A stretch of 64,000 nucleotides of DNA from Prinsepia uniflora. Lineage: Eukaryota > Streptophyta > Magnoliopsida > Rosales > Rosaceae. The DNA lies in assembly GCA_032719365.1 (NCBI GenBank), contig CM064873.1, positions 35,627,742 through 35,691,741 of the forward strand, read 5' to 3'. A program made the translations under genes and the position numbers. Below are positions 35,817 through 46,981 of the stretch, one piece after another. Each line of letters starts with the position of its first letter. The first letter of the stretch is position 1. Below the pieces are notes generated by a model that saw nothing but the letters and a program-made list of their open reading frames with translations, was not told the DNA's origin and did not search any database.

Positions 35817-37234
35817 TCCCCCCGCAAACGTGGCACCCCGTGGGTGACAAGTTTGGAAGCAAGGGATAAATGGCGATTGACTGGAAGCCCTTTGGTGAAG
35901 AGGTCGGCAAGTTGTGCTGTAGAGGGAACAAATTGTACGTGATGAGGTCGACAAGTTGTGCTGTAGAGGGAACAAGTTGTGCTGTAGAGGGAACAAATTG
36001 TACGTGCTGTGATAGACCGCCTAGTGTCGCGACACCCAGCCCAGTCTGCATCAGAAAATGCATGAATTTGCAAGGGAAATAGAGACCTGCTGATGTGAAT
36101 GCCATGTCCAAGGGTTCCTTTGAGGTAGCGGATGATCCTTTTTACAGCGGTGAGATGGACATCTGTAGGAGAGCTCAAAAACTGTGCAACTTGCTGAACA
36201 GCAAAGGATATATCTGTTCTTGTTAAAGTCAGGTAGAGTAGTGCACCGACAAGTTGTCTATAGGTAGAGCCATCGTGGAGGGGGTTGCCAACAGCAGCAG
36301 AGAGGGCCTGTTTTGGAGCAACTGGAGTGAGGGCTGGCTTGCAATCAGTTAAACCACTGCGCTGCAGGATGTCCAGTGTATACTTGGTTTGAGTGAGGTG
36401 GAGGCCAGTGTCTATGGACTTGGCTTCGACTCCCAGGAAGTAGTGGAGAGGACCTAGGTCCTTGATGGCAAAGGCACGGGGCAATGTTGTCATGAAGGTG
36501 GAGACCGCAGGTTGGGAGTTTCCAGTTAAGATTATATCATCAACATAGAGTAGGAGATACAGAAGGGTAGATTGGTGACGGTAAACAAACATGGAGGGAT
36601 CAGCTCTACTCTGTTGGAAGCCGTAGAGAAGTAGGAAGGATCGAAAACGGTCAAACCAGGCCCGTGGGGCCTGTTTAAGCCCATAAATAGCTTTGTGTAG
36701 TCTGCAGACATGGTGAGGACGGTGGGGATCAGTGAATCCAGGGGGCTGTTGCATGTATACTTCTTCAGTGAGGGTACCATGGAGAAATGCATTTGTGACA
36801 TCCATTTGTCGTAGGGGCCAGTTGTTAGAAACAGCAAGTGCAAGCACAATTCTGATGGTAGGGGGCTTCACAACGGGACTGAATGTCTCTGTGTAGTCTA
36901 GGCCGGCCTGTTGGTGAAAGCCTTTGGCAACAAGACGGGCCTTGTATCTCTCAATCGTGCCGTCAGCATGTCTTTTGAGTTTAAAAACCCATTTGCAGCC
37001 AACTGTATTGGCTTGAGGTGGTAAGGGAACAAGAGACCAGGTTTGTTGGTTGAGAAGGGCCGTAAACTCAGTGTGCATTGCCTTGGTCCATTCTGGAGAT
37101 TTAGAGGCTTGTTGGTAGGTGGTAGGTTCAATGATGGTTTGAGCCAAGGAAAGGAAGGCCTGGGGAATAGGGTATTTAGTGGCAAATAGGAGATTTCGAG
37201 ATTTGGAGATACCTGCCTTGCTGCGGGTTATCAT
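35807..37234 (-). pseudogene. Copia reverse transcriptase and truncated RNase H (475 residues)
   Basis: The frame opens at MITRSKAG (37234), really the continuation of the polyprotein in another frame. The reverse transcriptase domain spans roughly residues 65-310: KWVFKLKRHADGTIERYKAR, RQMDVTNAFLHG, YGLKQAPRAWF and the catalytic YVDDIILTG. The RNase H part begins normally (FSDADWAGCRDTRRS). It then jumps through three copies of a short repeat (SLYST / FVPSTAQL, DNA at 35898-36006) to the family's C-terminal LADLFTKGLP. The section that normally holds the remaining acidic catalytic residues is absent. Polymerase motifs look intact; RNase H should be inactive. Confidence 0.92.
35898..36006 (-). 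repeat. short tandem repeat at RNase H deletion junction
   Basis: Three copies of 'gttgtgctgtagagggaaca' are spaced unevenly. They derive from one segment of the RNase H 3' end and lie exactly where about 250 bp of the normal coding sequence are missing, suggesting slippage or template switching during reverse transcription. Confidence 0.85.
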
Positions 37235-37328
37235 GGGATGAGTGTTTGGGGGTCTAGATGCTGGAGGAACAGGGGTAGGAGGGGCTGATGTAGGTGGATC
37301 AGACTGAGTGTGAACTGAAGTGATAGGG

Positions 37329-39812
37329 TTAGGGTGGGTGGGTGGGGGAAGTGGTGGAAGGAGTGGGGGGGAGGGTGGGTTGAGGAGGTGTAGAGGGAGG
37401 TGGCTGCGGATTAGTTATGGTGTGGTGGGAGTTCAGAGGGGCTGGAATCGCAGGGATGAAGCAAAAATCAGGAACTTGAGGGGAAGGATTTGTGGCATGG
37501 GGAAAGTGGTGTTCATTGAAAACAACATGGCGGCTGATGTAAACCTTACCACTAGAAACATGAAGGCAGCGATACCCTTTGTGATGAGAGCTGTATCCGA
37601 GAAAGGTACAGGGAATGGACCTGGGTTCTAGTTTGTGTTTAGTGTTGTGGCCAATATATGGGTAACAAGCAGAGCCAAAAACTCGAAGGAGGTGATAGGG
37701 AGGTTGTTTGCCATGTAGTTTAAAGTAAGGGGAGGTCCATTTGAGCACTGGAGTTGGGAGAAGGTTGATGAGGAAAACTGCAGTAGTTACTGCTTCGGCC
37801 CAATAATAGTGGGGCAGGTTAGCAGTGATCAGTAGAGTTCTGCCCATTTCAGAAATGTGCCTGTGTTTTCTCTCAGCCAGGCCATTCTGTTGTGGGGTAT
37901 AAGGGCAAGAAAAACGGTGGTGGATGCCATGGTTAGAACAGAGGGTCTTGAAAGAGTGATTATCAAATTCTTTGCCACCATCACTATGGAATTGTTTGAT
38001 GGTGGTAGAGAATTGGTTTTTAATATAGGTGAGGAAAGTGGAGAAGTGTGCAAAAACTTCTGATTTTTGGCGGAGTGGAAAAATCCAGGTGTACCTGGTA
38101 AAATCATCTGTAAATAATACATAATATCTAAAACCAGACACAGAGGGGACTGGAGACATCCAGACATCAGAGTGGATTAAATCAAAAGGTTTTATTGCAG
38201 TGTGTACAACAGAATTGAAAGATAGTCTAGTTGATTTTCCTGTAGCACAACTATTACATAAGCCTATATTATCTAAGGAAGCAGAAGTAATGACAGCAGT
38301 TTGAGAGGCTAAGACACGGTGGACTTGAGGAGATGGATGACCCAAGCGGTTGTGCCAGAGAGAACTTGTTGCACTTGTCAGCAAGGCCTGAGGGTGGGTA
38401 GGGCGACATGGACGGATGGGGTACAACCCATTTTCACAGGGGCCCTGAAAGAGAACAGCCTTGGTGTTTAGGTCTTGGATGAGGAAATGAGTGGGGAAGA
38501 ATGTTATACTGACCTGCTGATCATTAGTGAACTGTGCAACAGATAACAAATTTTTGCGGAGTGTAGGAATATGAAGAACATTTGAGAGATGAAAGACATA
38601 GGGACCAGAGGAAAAGGTGAGATTACCAGTGTGGTCAATGGGAAGAGTGGCACCGTTGCCTACCATGACGTGATCTGTGGAGGAAGGGGCTGGAGTGTGA
38701 GGGGGAGCATGTTGGAGGGTCATATGATGAGTGGCACCACTGTCAGGATACCAGTTAGGATCAGCAGCAGCAGGGGTAATATGTAGTCCTGCGAAGGCGT
38801 GGGCAAGGTCATGATCAGGGCTCTGTTGAATTTGGGGACAGTGTGCAGCAATATGTCCATGGCGGTTGCAGGACCAGCATAGGGGGCCATTTGGACGGGA
38901 AGTGTCGGTTGGATAAGTTCCAAGAATGCCTGGAGCATTGGAAATAGGAGAGGGACTGCCAGAGCCTTTGCGGTAGGAGGACCGTGGAGGACGATTTGGG
39001 CGAGCACCACGGTTGTAGGGTTGTCTTCCACGGGTGCTGTAGTAGGCATTGGCATAGGGGGCTGGAGTGGGGTGGGTAGAATTGGCATAGAAAGCAGTAG
39101 GAGGAACTGCGGTTGCTGGATTTACAGAGGAAGTTTGTTGAGCCTCAAAGGAAAGTAACCGGGCCCGGAGATCAGAGAAGGGAGGGAGGGGTGGGAAGTT
39201 CAGCATGGCAGTCACCAGCATGGTGTACTCAGGACCGAGGCCACGAAGGACAGCAGTGACAAGGTCCGTAGGGGAGAAAGGCTCGTTTATAGCAGCAAGA
39301 GAATCAGCCAAGGTTTTGGCTTGGGAAAGGTACTCTGAGATAGTTTTCTGACCTTTGGTGAGAGACATGAGTTGAAAACGGAGGTTAGTGGCATTGGCTA
39401 GGGATTGTTGGGAGAAATTTTGTTGGAGACACTGCCAGATTGCACGGGAAGTTTGGAGGCCAACAACCTGGGACAAGATCGGTTCTGTGAGGGTGGCTCT
39501 GAGCATACTGACCAAGGTTTGATCAATCTGAAACCATTGGTGATAGACAGGATTGGGGACAGGAATAGGGGCAGGGATCAGATCTGAAACAGAAGTATCA
39601 GAATGAGGGGAAGCAGTAGGCGTTTGGGGTGGTAGGGTAGGAGGAGGGGCAGGATGTGTGCCATCTATGAAATGCCAATAATTATGCCCAATGAGAAAGG
39701 GCTTAATCTGGCTTTCCCAGAGAAGGTAATTACTCTCATTGAGTTTAACCGAAACTAGGGTTGAAATGGTGGTGGGAGAGACGGTGGGGGAAGAGCAGGA
39801 ATCTGTTGCCAT
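37329..39812 (-). CDS. Copia Gag-protease-integrase polyprotein (827 residues), frame-broken at the end
   Basis: The start is the ATG at 39812, shortly after the primer site. Residues 20-240 are Gag (LNESNYLLWESQIKPFL). A CX2CX4HX4C zinc knuckle, CWSCNRHGHIAAHC, follows. The protease motif is WYPDSGATHHM, the pre-integrase zinc region LWHNRLGHPS...CNSCATGKS, and the integrase core has the D-D-E residues in HSDVW, HSDGGKEF and QQNGLAERKHRH. The frame ends in a Pro/Thr-rich linker at 37329. The reverse transcriptase continues one frame over from about 37330, so a one-base indel in the C-rich linker, for instance in a run of seven C, best explains the split. Otherwise the protein is intact. Confidence 0.93.
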   Translation of the reverse strand: MATDSCSSPTVSPTTISTLVSVKLNESNYLLWESQIKPFLIGHNYWHFIDGTHPAPPPTLPPQTPTASPHSDTSVSDLIPAPIPVPNPVYHQWFQIDQTLVSMLRATLTEPILSQVVGLQTSRAIWQCLQQNFSQQSLANATNLRFQLMSLTKGQKTISEYLSQAKTLADSLAAINEPFSPTDLVTAVLRGLGPEYTMLVTAMLNFPPLPPFSDLRARLLSFEAQQTSSVNPATAVPPTAFYANSTHPTPAPYANAYYSTRGRQPYNRGARPNRPPRSSYRKGSGSPSPISNAPGILGTYPTDTSRPNGPLCWSCNRHGHIAAHCPQIQQSPDHDLAHAFAGLHITPAAADPNWYPDSGATHHMTLQHAPPHTPAPSSTDHVMVGNGATLPIDHTGNLTFSSGPYVFHLSNVLHIPTLRKNLLSVAQFTNDQQVSITFFPTHFLIQDLNTKAVLFQGPCENGLYPIRPCRPTHPQALLTSATSSLWHNRLGHPSPQVHRVLASQTAVITSASLDNIGLCNSCATGKSTRLSFNSVVHTAIKPFDLIHSDVWMSPVPSVSGFRYYVLFTDDFTRYTWIFPLRQKSEVFAHFSTFLTYIKNQFSTTIKQFHSDGGKEFDNHSFKTLCSNHGIHHRFSCPYTPQQNGLAERKHRHISEMGRTLLITANLPHYYWAEAVTTAVFLINLLPTPVLKWTSPYFKLHGKQPPYHLLRVFGSACYPYIGHNTKHKLEPRSIPCTFLGYSSHHKGYRCLHVSSGKVYISRHVVFNEHHFPHATNPSPQVPDFCFIPAIPAPLNSHHTITNPQPPPSTPPQPTLPPTPSTTSPTHPP

Positions 39813-39860
39813 AGTTGGGAGAAAGATAGGAAGAGGATCGGGTTGGTGGTCAGACTATAA

Positions 39861-39872
39861 GCTCTGATACCA
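39861..39872 (-). promoter_or_regulatory. Copia primer-binding site (initiator-Met tRNA)
   Basis: The minus strand reads TGGTATCAGAGC directly next to the 5' LTR, a perfect complement to the 3' end of plant initiator methionine tRNA. Confidence 0.95.
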
Positions 39873-40108
39873 TGTAGAATTCTGTGAAATCTGATGATTT
39901 CATTGATGTGCCGATAGGCCTATATATACAGGTCTTGGGATTGAGATAACTACAAACAGTTATCTCTCCCTTATCTGAATCTAAGTATAACTGCTAGAGT
40001 AACTGCCTAGGTAACTGTCTATGGACATCTGTCCAATAATTGCTGTTGCTGTCTACTAAATACAGTGTACAGTATACTCAATAGCTACAGAACGTGTACT
40101 ATTCTACA
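39873..40108 (-). repeat. Copia 5' LTR
   Basis: 236 bp, one visible difference from the other LTR. As the 5' LTR on the minus strand it should carry the element promoter. Confidence 0.95.
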
Positions 40109-41456
40109 CCTAGAAACCAAAGAAAATGCAAGGACTATACCTTCCCGATCGAGGGACACATGGCCAACCTTCCTCCTCTGTTTCCATCCGTCTCCGACCA
40201 CTACTAGCCTTGAACCTGAGTCCACTAAGCTCATCCGATCATCATGGACCTCATCCAAACCATTCAAACCTTCAACAACTAGCAAATCATGGTTACTCGG
40301 TTCACTGGTTATTCCTGGTTCGACCGAACCAGCTAACCGACCCGGCTGGTTTTCTCAATTTCGGCCACCATTCTCGATGAGGTTTCTTCCATTATCATCG
40401 TCTCACCATTTCTAATCGATCTACTATCCTAGAAACCTAAGAAAATGCAAGGATTGTACCTTCCCGATCGAGGGACACACGACTAACCTTCCTCCTCCGT
40501 TTCCATCCGTCTCCGACCACCACTAGCCTCGAACCTGAGTCCACTAAGCTCGTCCGATCATCAAGGACCTCATCCAAACCATTCAAACCATCAACAACTA
40601 ACAAATCATGGTTTTCCATTTTCAAACCAAAATAGAGTTCTCGGGAAACCACCTTACCGTGCTGTCGTTGCACCGCCGTGGCCACCACCACCATCGTCTA
40701 GGCCGCCTCTCCAGCTTCCGTTCACGTTCTACCGTCATCAAGTGAAGGTTGAAGGTATTTGTATGGGTTTGTCTCACGGGTCAAGAACGTCACGGGTTTC
40801 ACGGCCACCATCCACGACGGTCCACCCCGATAGCCTCATCATCATCGACTAAGTCTCCTCTCTCATTCTCATTCATACACAAACACCAATGGATGAATTT
40901 TGAAGGATTTATGGCGTGGGTTGGGTTGTGGTGCTATTTGTGTGTTTATTTTTAAGAAGAAAGTGAGGATGATAATTGCATGAGAGGGAGAGAGAGAGAT
41001 GAGTGAATAAAATATTAAAATATTAAAATAATAAAAAGCCACCCAATCAGCATAAATCCACATTTTAGGGGATGTGACTAATGGGATGAGTGACACTTGT
41101 CACTCATCTAAGGGCCCCACATTAATTAATTAACTAATCCCATTTAATTATTAATTAACGCGAATCCCAAGACGTTAAATTTCTGATTTTGATCCTATAA
41201 CTATAACTTTTCCGTCGAGCGTTCCGTTTTCGACATGCTGCCTGTCTACAGACTCGTGATGTCCCGATCTACGTCACGGTCATCGGTCCTCGTACGTTTG
41301 ACTTCCTAGGTCAAAAGTTAACATTTTGTCCAATTCTAAGGGCAAAACGGTCATTTTACATCGTCCGTCTGAATTCTCTCAACTAATCTCCGATTAGTCA
41401 TACTAAATCCATAATTAATTAATATTTAATCTCGATATTCAGGACAGGTCTTTACA

Positions 41457-42662
41457 ATCCTTATCACGCATTACACAATAATACTACGCGCATGCCATCA
41501 CCCCTGACTTCATTTAAATCAATCCGAAAATAGTACCAACATCTCAAGAACCAATATTTCCCCTGGGGGTATTTGTACTACCGGTAGATTAACCACTCAA
41601 GATTCGAATACTAACTCGACGTTCTAGTCATTAACACAACAACACACTAGTCTCAAGATTTGGAGCCCAACTCGACATCTGAGACTAACCAGCATCCACA
41701 AATGCCCCACTCGGGGTTCGACGCCTTGCTCAACGTCAGAGTGTCTATTGAGTCAGGATTCGGAGCCCTGTTCGACATCTGAGTTAGCTCCAATCTCAGG
41801 ATAAAGAGGCCTACTCGATGTCTGAGACTGACTAACAACTACCCACTCAAGATTCGGAGTCTAGCTCGACGTCTGAGTGGTCATCCAACAACACCAGTCT
41901 CAGGAAAGGAGCCCATTCTGATGTTTGAGACTGTCCACAATCCGCTCAGGCATACAATATTTGAGCATTAATTAACCATACAAAGAAACTTGACCATAGA
42001 TGCTTTATACATATACCGAGAAAACAATATTGATAACAAATAGTAATTCTTCAAATCCATTTTTCAATATTCGATCCTTCCCTAAAACATTCTTGTATTA
42101 AAATTTTGTAAAGTGTACTGAACAAACAATTAATCATCAGATTCCTTACATTATCACAACATCATATTATCATGTCGCAACACTATCATCACATATTTCA
42201 TCGTACGTCATCATTATATTATCATCAAATCATCATATCATAACATTATCATTACATATATCATCATTATATTATTATTAATAGAATCATGTTCATCATC
42301 ACACACTATATACTCATTCTTATCTTCAACATATCATGTTCTTAGCATATTATTTCAAGATATGTTTCATCATGTCATATCATCACATTAATTCCATCAT
42401 AACATTATTTAGGATAATAATATCTACCAATATCATATTATCATAATTTAATGCTTATCATACATCATATTCATATTTTCCATATTTTAAATTCCGAACT
42501 TAAGCTCGAAGTCATTTTGATAACCAAAACCCTGGGCTTGTATTTTAAACCAAATTATAATTTGTAAAACGTATTTTTCAAATTATTCCATAACATTATC
42601 AATTATGCACGGAGCTCGTATTTCGTAAAAAAAATATTCAATCCTAAACTCTGATAACAAGT
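41457..42662 (-). mobile_element. internal non-coding region of an LTR element ending in a primer-binding site
   Basis: Left part: about 45-bp repeats of the type 'ctcaagattcggagtctagctcgacgtctgag' (41595-41935). Right part: AT-rich 'catcatatta' sequence. The right edge reads CTCTGATAACAAG, on the minus strand CTTGTTATCAGAG, a degenerate match to the initiator-Met tRNA primer site, immediately followed by the LTR-like terminus at 42663. No coding frames. Likely the interior of a large non-coding retrotransposon derivative. Confidence 0.5.
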
Positions 42663-42709
42663 TGACAGGACCCGTCCCTATTTTCCAAAAATAGGGACGA
42701 GTTCTGTCA
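42663..42709. mobile_element. 47-bp palindrome: LTR reduced to its two ends
   Basis: TGACAGGACCCGTCCCTATT faces AATAGGGACGAGTTCTGTCA across a short centre. The left half equals the first 24 bases at 13489. Its position beside a primer site suggests an LTR whose whole middle was deleted, leaving both termini. Confidence 0.6.
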
Positions 42710-45700
42710 ATATATATATATATATACATTAAGGTATACCATGATGATTCGATAATTTAAATATCATTACTTAAAAATTAACACTTACTTAATTTGTACT
42801 GCCAACTTTTCTAATCAGAAAGAGGGGTAAGGGACGAAACTGTGTCACTACAAAAAAATGATAGCTACCCGACTAATCTTCGCCCTAATAAATTAATTTA
42901 TAAGAAAATTATAGAGATTTTTTTTTTGAATTCTTTTTAAAGAAACTCAAATTAAAATATCAAGTTAATTTATTGAAGTATTTGCGAAATAAAAGAAGCC
43001 GTTAAACAACCAAAACAATTTAATAAGGCCACTACGCTTTAAGCAAGAGAGACAAGGAAAAAAAAATTCAAAAGGGAGAAGTTTAAGTGAAACAGTAGCA
43101 AAACTACATGAAAAAGCAAAAAATGTTGGAGCCACCAGTTAGGAGATCTCAAAGGCTCAGTTTTCTTTGGTTGGCCTTTTAGCCCAAAGATCACAATTTG
43201 ACCATTTAGACCATATTTAGGATGCTTGCTGGAGACGATTTGTTATCTAAAATTGCTAAATTTTGCCCTTTAGTCTAGTTTGAGGACACGGTTAGATGTG
43301 ACCTAATAACTCATAAAACTTGGACCAAACTTGGGCAAGCCTTGGGACTAGAATTGCCCCTCTTCCTACTCGGGATGGGTAGCTTTCCTTTCCAAATAAC
43401 TTTGGGTTTCATTCAATGGAATGGTGCCACATGACACATCCTTTACAACGGTTCTTTGTCCTTTTTTTTACTGCTATATGGTACATACCCAAAAAGGAGC
43501 GTAATTGCTTTTAATTCCCACTTTTTTTTACTAGCCAGTGGAGTGTTGGGCTATGGATTTTTTTTTCTTTAACTTAGTAATTTTTTCTATAAATATTCAT
43601 CATTTAATTATCATATATTACACATTTTATCCTCACTAATTCAAACCCAACTTCTTCATAATTATATTTTTTACATGTTACTCAAACTTGTTATTCCCAA
43701 ATATGGCGCCAACCAGATATGTTCAACTGATGAAGAAGTGTTGTTGAAAGTTGGATACCAACTCTAAATCAAGGCTCACGTGACTAGTCACTGATTTACA
43801 ATTAGCAATCCAGATTCAAGTCAACAAACAATTTATCACATAAACAGACACATACACATTCATCTCATAACCCATGCAGCAAGTTCAGCCACACAGTGAC
43901 ACCCTAAGCACTCAGAGGCCCCATAAATGCAGGTAGCCCCATGCTAGTACTATGTGATGATGTATGTGTTCAATCAATGATAACATACATCAATAAGTAG
44001 GTAACACAGTGCAATAAAGATAGCATGCATTGATACCCAAAAACTTTCCTCAAGGAAAAATTAGGAGTTTCTCAGCTGACCAAGCAATCCACTATAATCA
44101 AAGGTTCATTACAAGGTATATGCATATCTTCTAGCCAGAACTAAAGATGCAACCATACCTCATGAAACCTTGATTCCTTTCCTTTCAGCTATGCTCCTTC
44201 GTAATATTTATTCCATTAGTTCAACATTGACACAATGAAAATCCATGTTCATTGTTAAGGAGAAAACTGTTTTTCAAAATCTCTAAAAACAATTCAATCA
44301 ATCAGATTTCATTAAGCGATAGTTCTTGATGAAATCAGGAAGAGAAGATATGAGTTAAAAATTCATGGAATTTGAAATCAAAGAAGAGTTTTGAAAAATT
44401 TTGGAAATCAGTTTTCTATAAATTTTAATAAAAACTAAACCCAAATTTATGAAATCATGTTTTTTCAATGAAAAAGAGTTTTCAGTCTGAAATCTGAAAT
44501 CATGTTTCTTCAATGAATTTTTTTTTTTTCAGTATGAAATCAATAAAACCATATTTACATAAACCCCAGAGCCATCGATTCTCATGATTGGCATAAGCGC
44601 CCAAAATCCAGAGAAAACGATGAAGCTCTAATATCCGAAAAAACTAAGTTCTTCGCGGTGGTCCTGTTCAAAACTTGAAGACGTGTCCAACGGCCAAACT
44701 CCAAATGCACCGTTTTACTCAACATATTTTTAAAACCAAAAAGAATATCATAGCCTTGGCTACATGACCAGTCATTCAGTCAGCAAAAATATCTTCAGAA
44801 AAACTCTTGAACAAATAATTCTTGTCATCAAAGAAGTCTTAATGAATTGAACAACAAAATCCTAGGGTTTGAGAATGATTCAATTACATATGGAGAGGTA
44901 AAGTCAATTAAGTCAATCCTTGAAATAAGAACTAACATTTGTTATGCAAATCTTGAGCAACAGTTATTTCAGATGCAATTGAAGGAGCCGATCAGTCAAA
45001 TAACGCATTTTGGTTATGCGTTCGAAACTACTATGTCGAAAATTGGGAGAGTCCTATGGAGGATATCCGAACAGTTCATAGGTTTTCAAAAATATGGAAA
45101 AGTTCCGACCTCTGCTCAAATAGTGGCGAAGTGCTTTAAAAAGAACTGCAGATTATCATCATAATCGTGTCAATGAGATGGATGAGGTGAGGATTTTAGT
45201 GAAATCTTAAGTTTATTAGTTTATGAACAAATTATCATTATGCATGAATTATTTATTTTTAATTGATTAATTGATTTTTCAATATATGTTTAGACGATAC
45301 AAATAGAGATCTATTATATAACAAAAATGAATTCGCAATTTATGTTTCTTCATTGTTAGGAGATATGCAAATATAGCGAGTATTTCAAAAATTCACCTCA
45401 GAGAGATACTGAAGTGAGTCAAACTTCTCCAATTGGTTTATTGCCACTTGAATCTCCAATTAATTTGGATGAAGATGGGGAAGAGGCAAATCCCAGAGCC
45501 AATGTTGGTTCTCAGTAAGGCCTCGAATGAAGCAATCAAAAGAAGCTCAAAAAAAAGGGAAAGGCGCATATGCTTGATAATAGTCGATTTTATACTGTCA
45601 TGGAGCCCATTGCAATGCAAAATTTGGAAGAGACAACACTAAAGAAGAACATGCTAAAGATTATGCACAGGTGGTGAAATTTGAACAAGCATTGAAATTG

Positions 45701-46981
45701 CGAAAAGATGAAGAAAGTAGGGTAGAACCGGAAAATAGAATTAGGAGAAGGAAACTGAAAATATGAATCCAAACAAACAAAATTACCAGAGAAAGTGGCA
45801 ACTGGCAATCACAAATGGACAAAGAGATTATCAGCCTTAAAATGATCAAGATTGGTTCATCCCTTATCGCTAGTTGGTTTTATTTATCAATTTAAATTAA
45901 TAGTTGTATTTTTATTAGACTTGCACTATTTTTTATGTAATTTAAATTTGATAAAATAAAGTTTCGCTTTGTCATAATGTTTAATTTCTTTTTTAACAAA
46001 ATATTTCTACATTATTACATAAGATTTCTACATTGTTGTTTCAAATATATTATATAAGATTTCTAATGGTAGAGGAAAAGGCAAGGGGTTAGAAGTAAGG
46101 TTTAGCCCTTTTCTGTGACCATGTTCATGCATTTTGTCCAAGGTTATATTTTGCATTTCTAATAGGAAGGGGCAAGGGGTAAAAATTCAAATTTTTTGTG
46201 AATTATTTTCTTAAAGATGACAATGTAAAATTTTATTTCTAAAAAATAATAATTAAACATTATCATAAAAAATTTATTTTATAAAACTTAAATTACATTT
46301 AAAATAGTCTAATAAAAATACAACCATTCATTTAAATTGATAAATAAAAAAAATATAATTTCAATGCATTAATATTTATAGGATTAAATATGAAGCTTAA
46401 AAAAAATTATAACATCTATATTTTTTCAAATAACATGACACGTGATAGCTGCTCATTGGTTGCCTTGAGTTGTTAGGATAACGACTTGCAAGGCTTGTGG
46501 GCTATAAGCCTAGACCAATCCATGGAAGAGGTCAAAATAGCCTACAGGCCCAAGGCAGCCTTTGTGGATTAGAAGTTACAACAAATAGGCTGTGAGCTAT
46601 TTGCTGCCCAGCATAGCCCAAAGCCCGGGCCAAACCCACCAGGTTATAAATGCCCTTAGAGTTACCCTTATATAAAGGGCATTCTATTAGATATTATATT
46701 ATAATCTCATAAATTTTCGACACCAATTATTCAGTCAAATTATATTCAACATATTAATCAATTCGAAACAAGCCGCTTAAATAATAAGATTGATGGGTTT
46801 TCATAACCAAGTGAATTAGATCAAAGGTTTGGTTTCAACTTGGAACTAATCTGCGATTTGCAATTTCAAAAATCTGAAATGTCGATTTGCAATGTAAGAA
46901 TCTAGCCCCACCATATTAATTAATGTCGCTTCTCATCTCGATCTTTTTCTCCCTCTTTCCTCTTTTTCCCTAGCAATGGAG
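42710..46981. other. AT-rich intergenic DNA with transposon relics, no firm gene
   Basis: A CACTACAAAAAAATG at 42846-42860 looks like a lone CACTA or MITE terminus, but no matching inverted end was found. Frames at 44847-45164 and 45433-45642 and the surrounding codons (SQTSPIGLLPLESPINLDED, then a Lys-rich stretch) vaguely resemble the Myb/NAM-associated accessory protein of PIF/Harbinger elements, but are too broken to call. Other parts are plain AT-rich sequence. Confidence 0.4.

Larger units (their letters stand above)
35581..40108 (-). mobile_element. Ty1/Copia LTR retrotransposon, young insertion, defective
   Basis: LTRs of 236 bp (35581-35816 and 39873-40108) differ, by eye, at one position (GAATAG against CAATAG). 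They end TGTAGAAT...ATTCTACA, and the duplication is CCTAG (35576-35580 and 40109-40113). On the minus strand the primer site TGGTATCAGAGC abuts the 5' LTR (39861-39872), and a GCGGGGGGA purine tract abuts the 3' LTR (35817-35825). Gene order protease, integrase, reverse transcriptase, RNase H makes it Copia. Two lesions: a frame break near 37330 and loss of most of RNase H. By LTR similarity it is the youngest datable insertion in the window. Confidence 0.96.
35449..40613. repeat. 319-bp tandem duplication, first unit split by Copia
   Basis: Unit 1 is 35449-35580 plus 40114-40300, and unit 2 is 40301-40613. Both begin TTCACTGGTTAT, contain TTTCTAATCGATCTACTATCC and CTTCCCGATCGAGGGACAC, and end AACTA(A/G)CAAATCATGG. 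The Copia element occupies only unit 1, so the duplication came first. It lies in the CCGGTT-rich part of a family repeat. Confidence 0.85.
19116..41456 (-). mobile_element. CCCGTCCC-family copy broken by later insertions (host of the nest and of Copia)
   Basis: Only 19116-19254, 34319-35580 and 40114-41456 belong to this element. The rest are the nest at 19255-34313 and the Copia element at 35581-40108. The right end is a diverged head (CAGGTCTTTACA). The parts run in family order: GCCCGA modules near 34610-34830, TGCATGCATC, GTCCACTCACAG near 35051, CGATCGACTCGAAATCAG, CCGGT-rich sequence, the conserved palindrome at 41084-41109, and the head. Its tail end is missing to the left. Confidence 0.65.

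Noticed and set aside
42846..42860. CACTA transposon terminus
   Set aside because: Only one end with CACTACAAAAAAA was found; no inverted partner or 3-bp duplication.
44847..45880. Harbinger ORF1-like or NAM-associated gene
   Set aside because: Resemblance is vague and the frames are broken; kept only as a remark.
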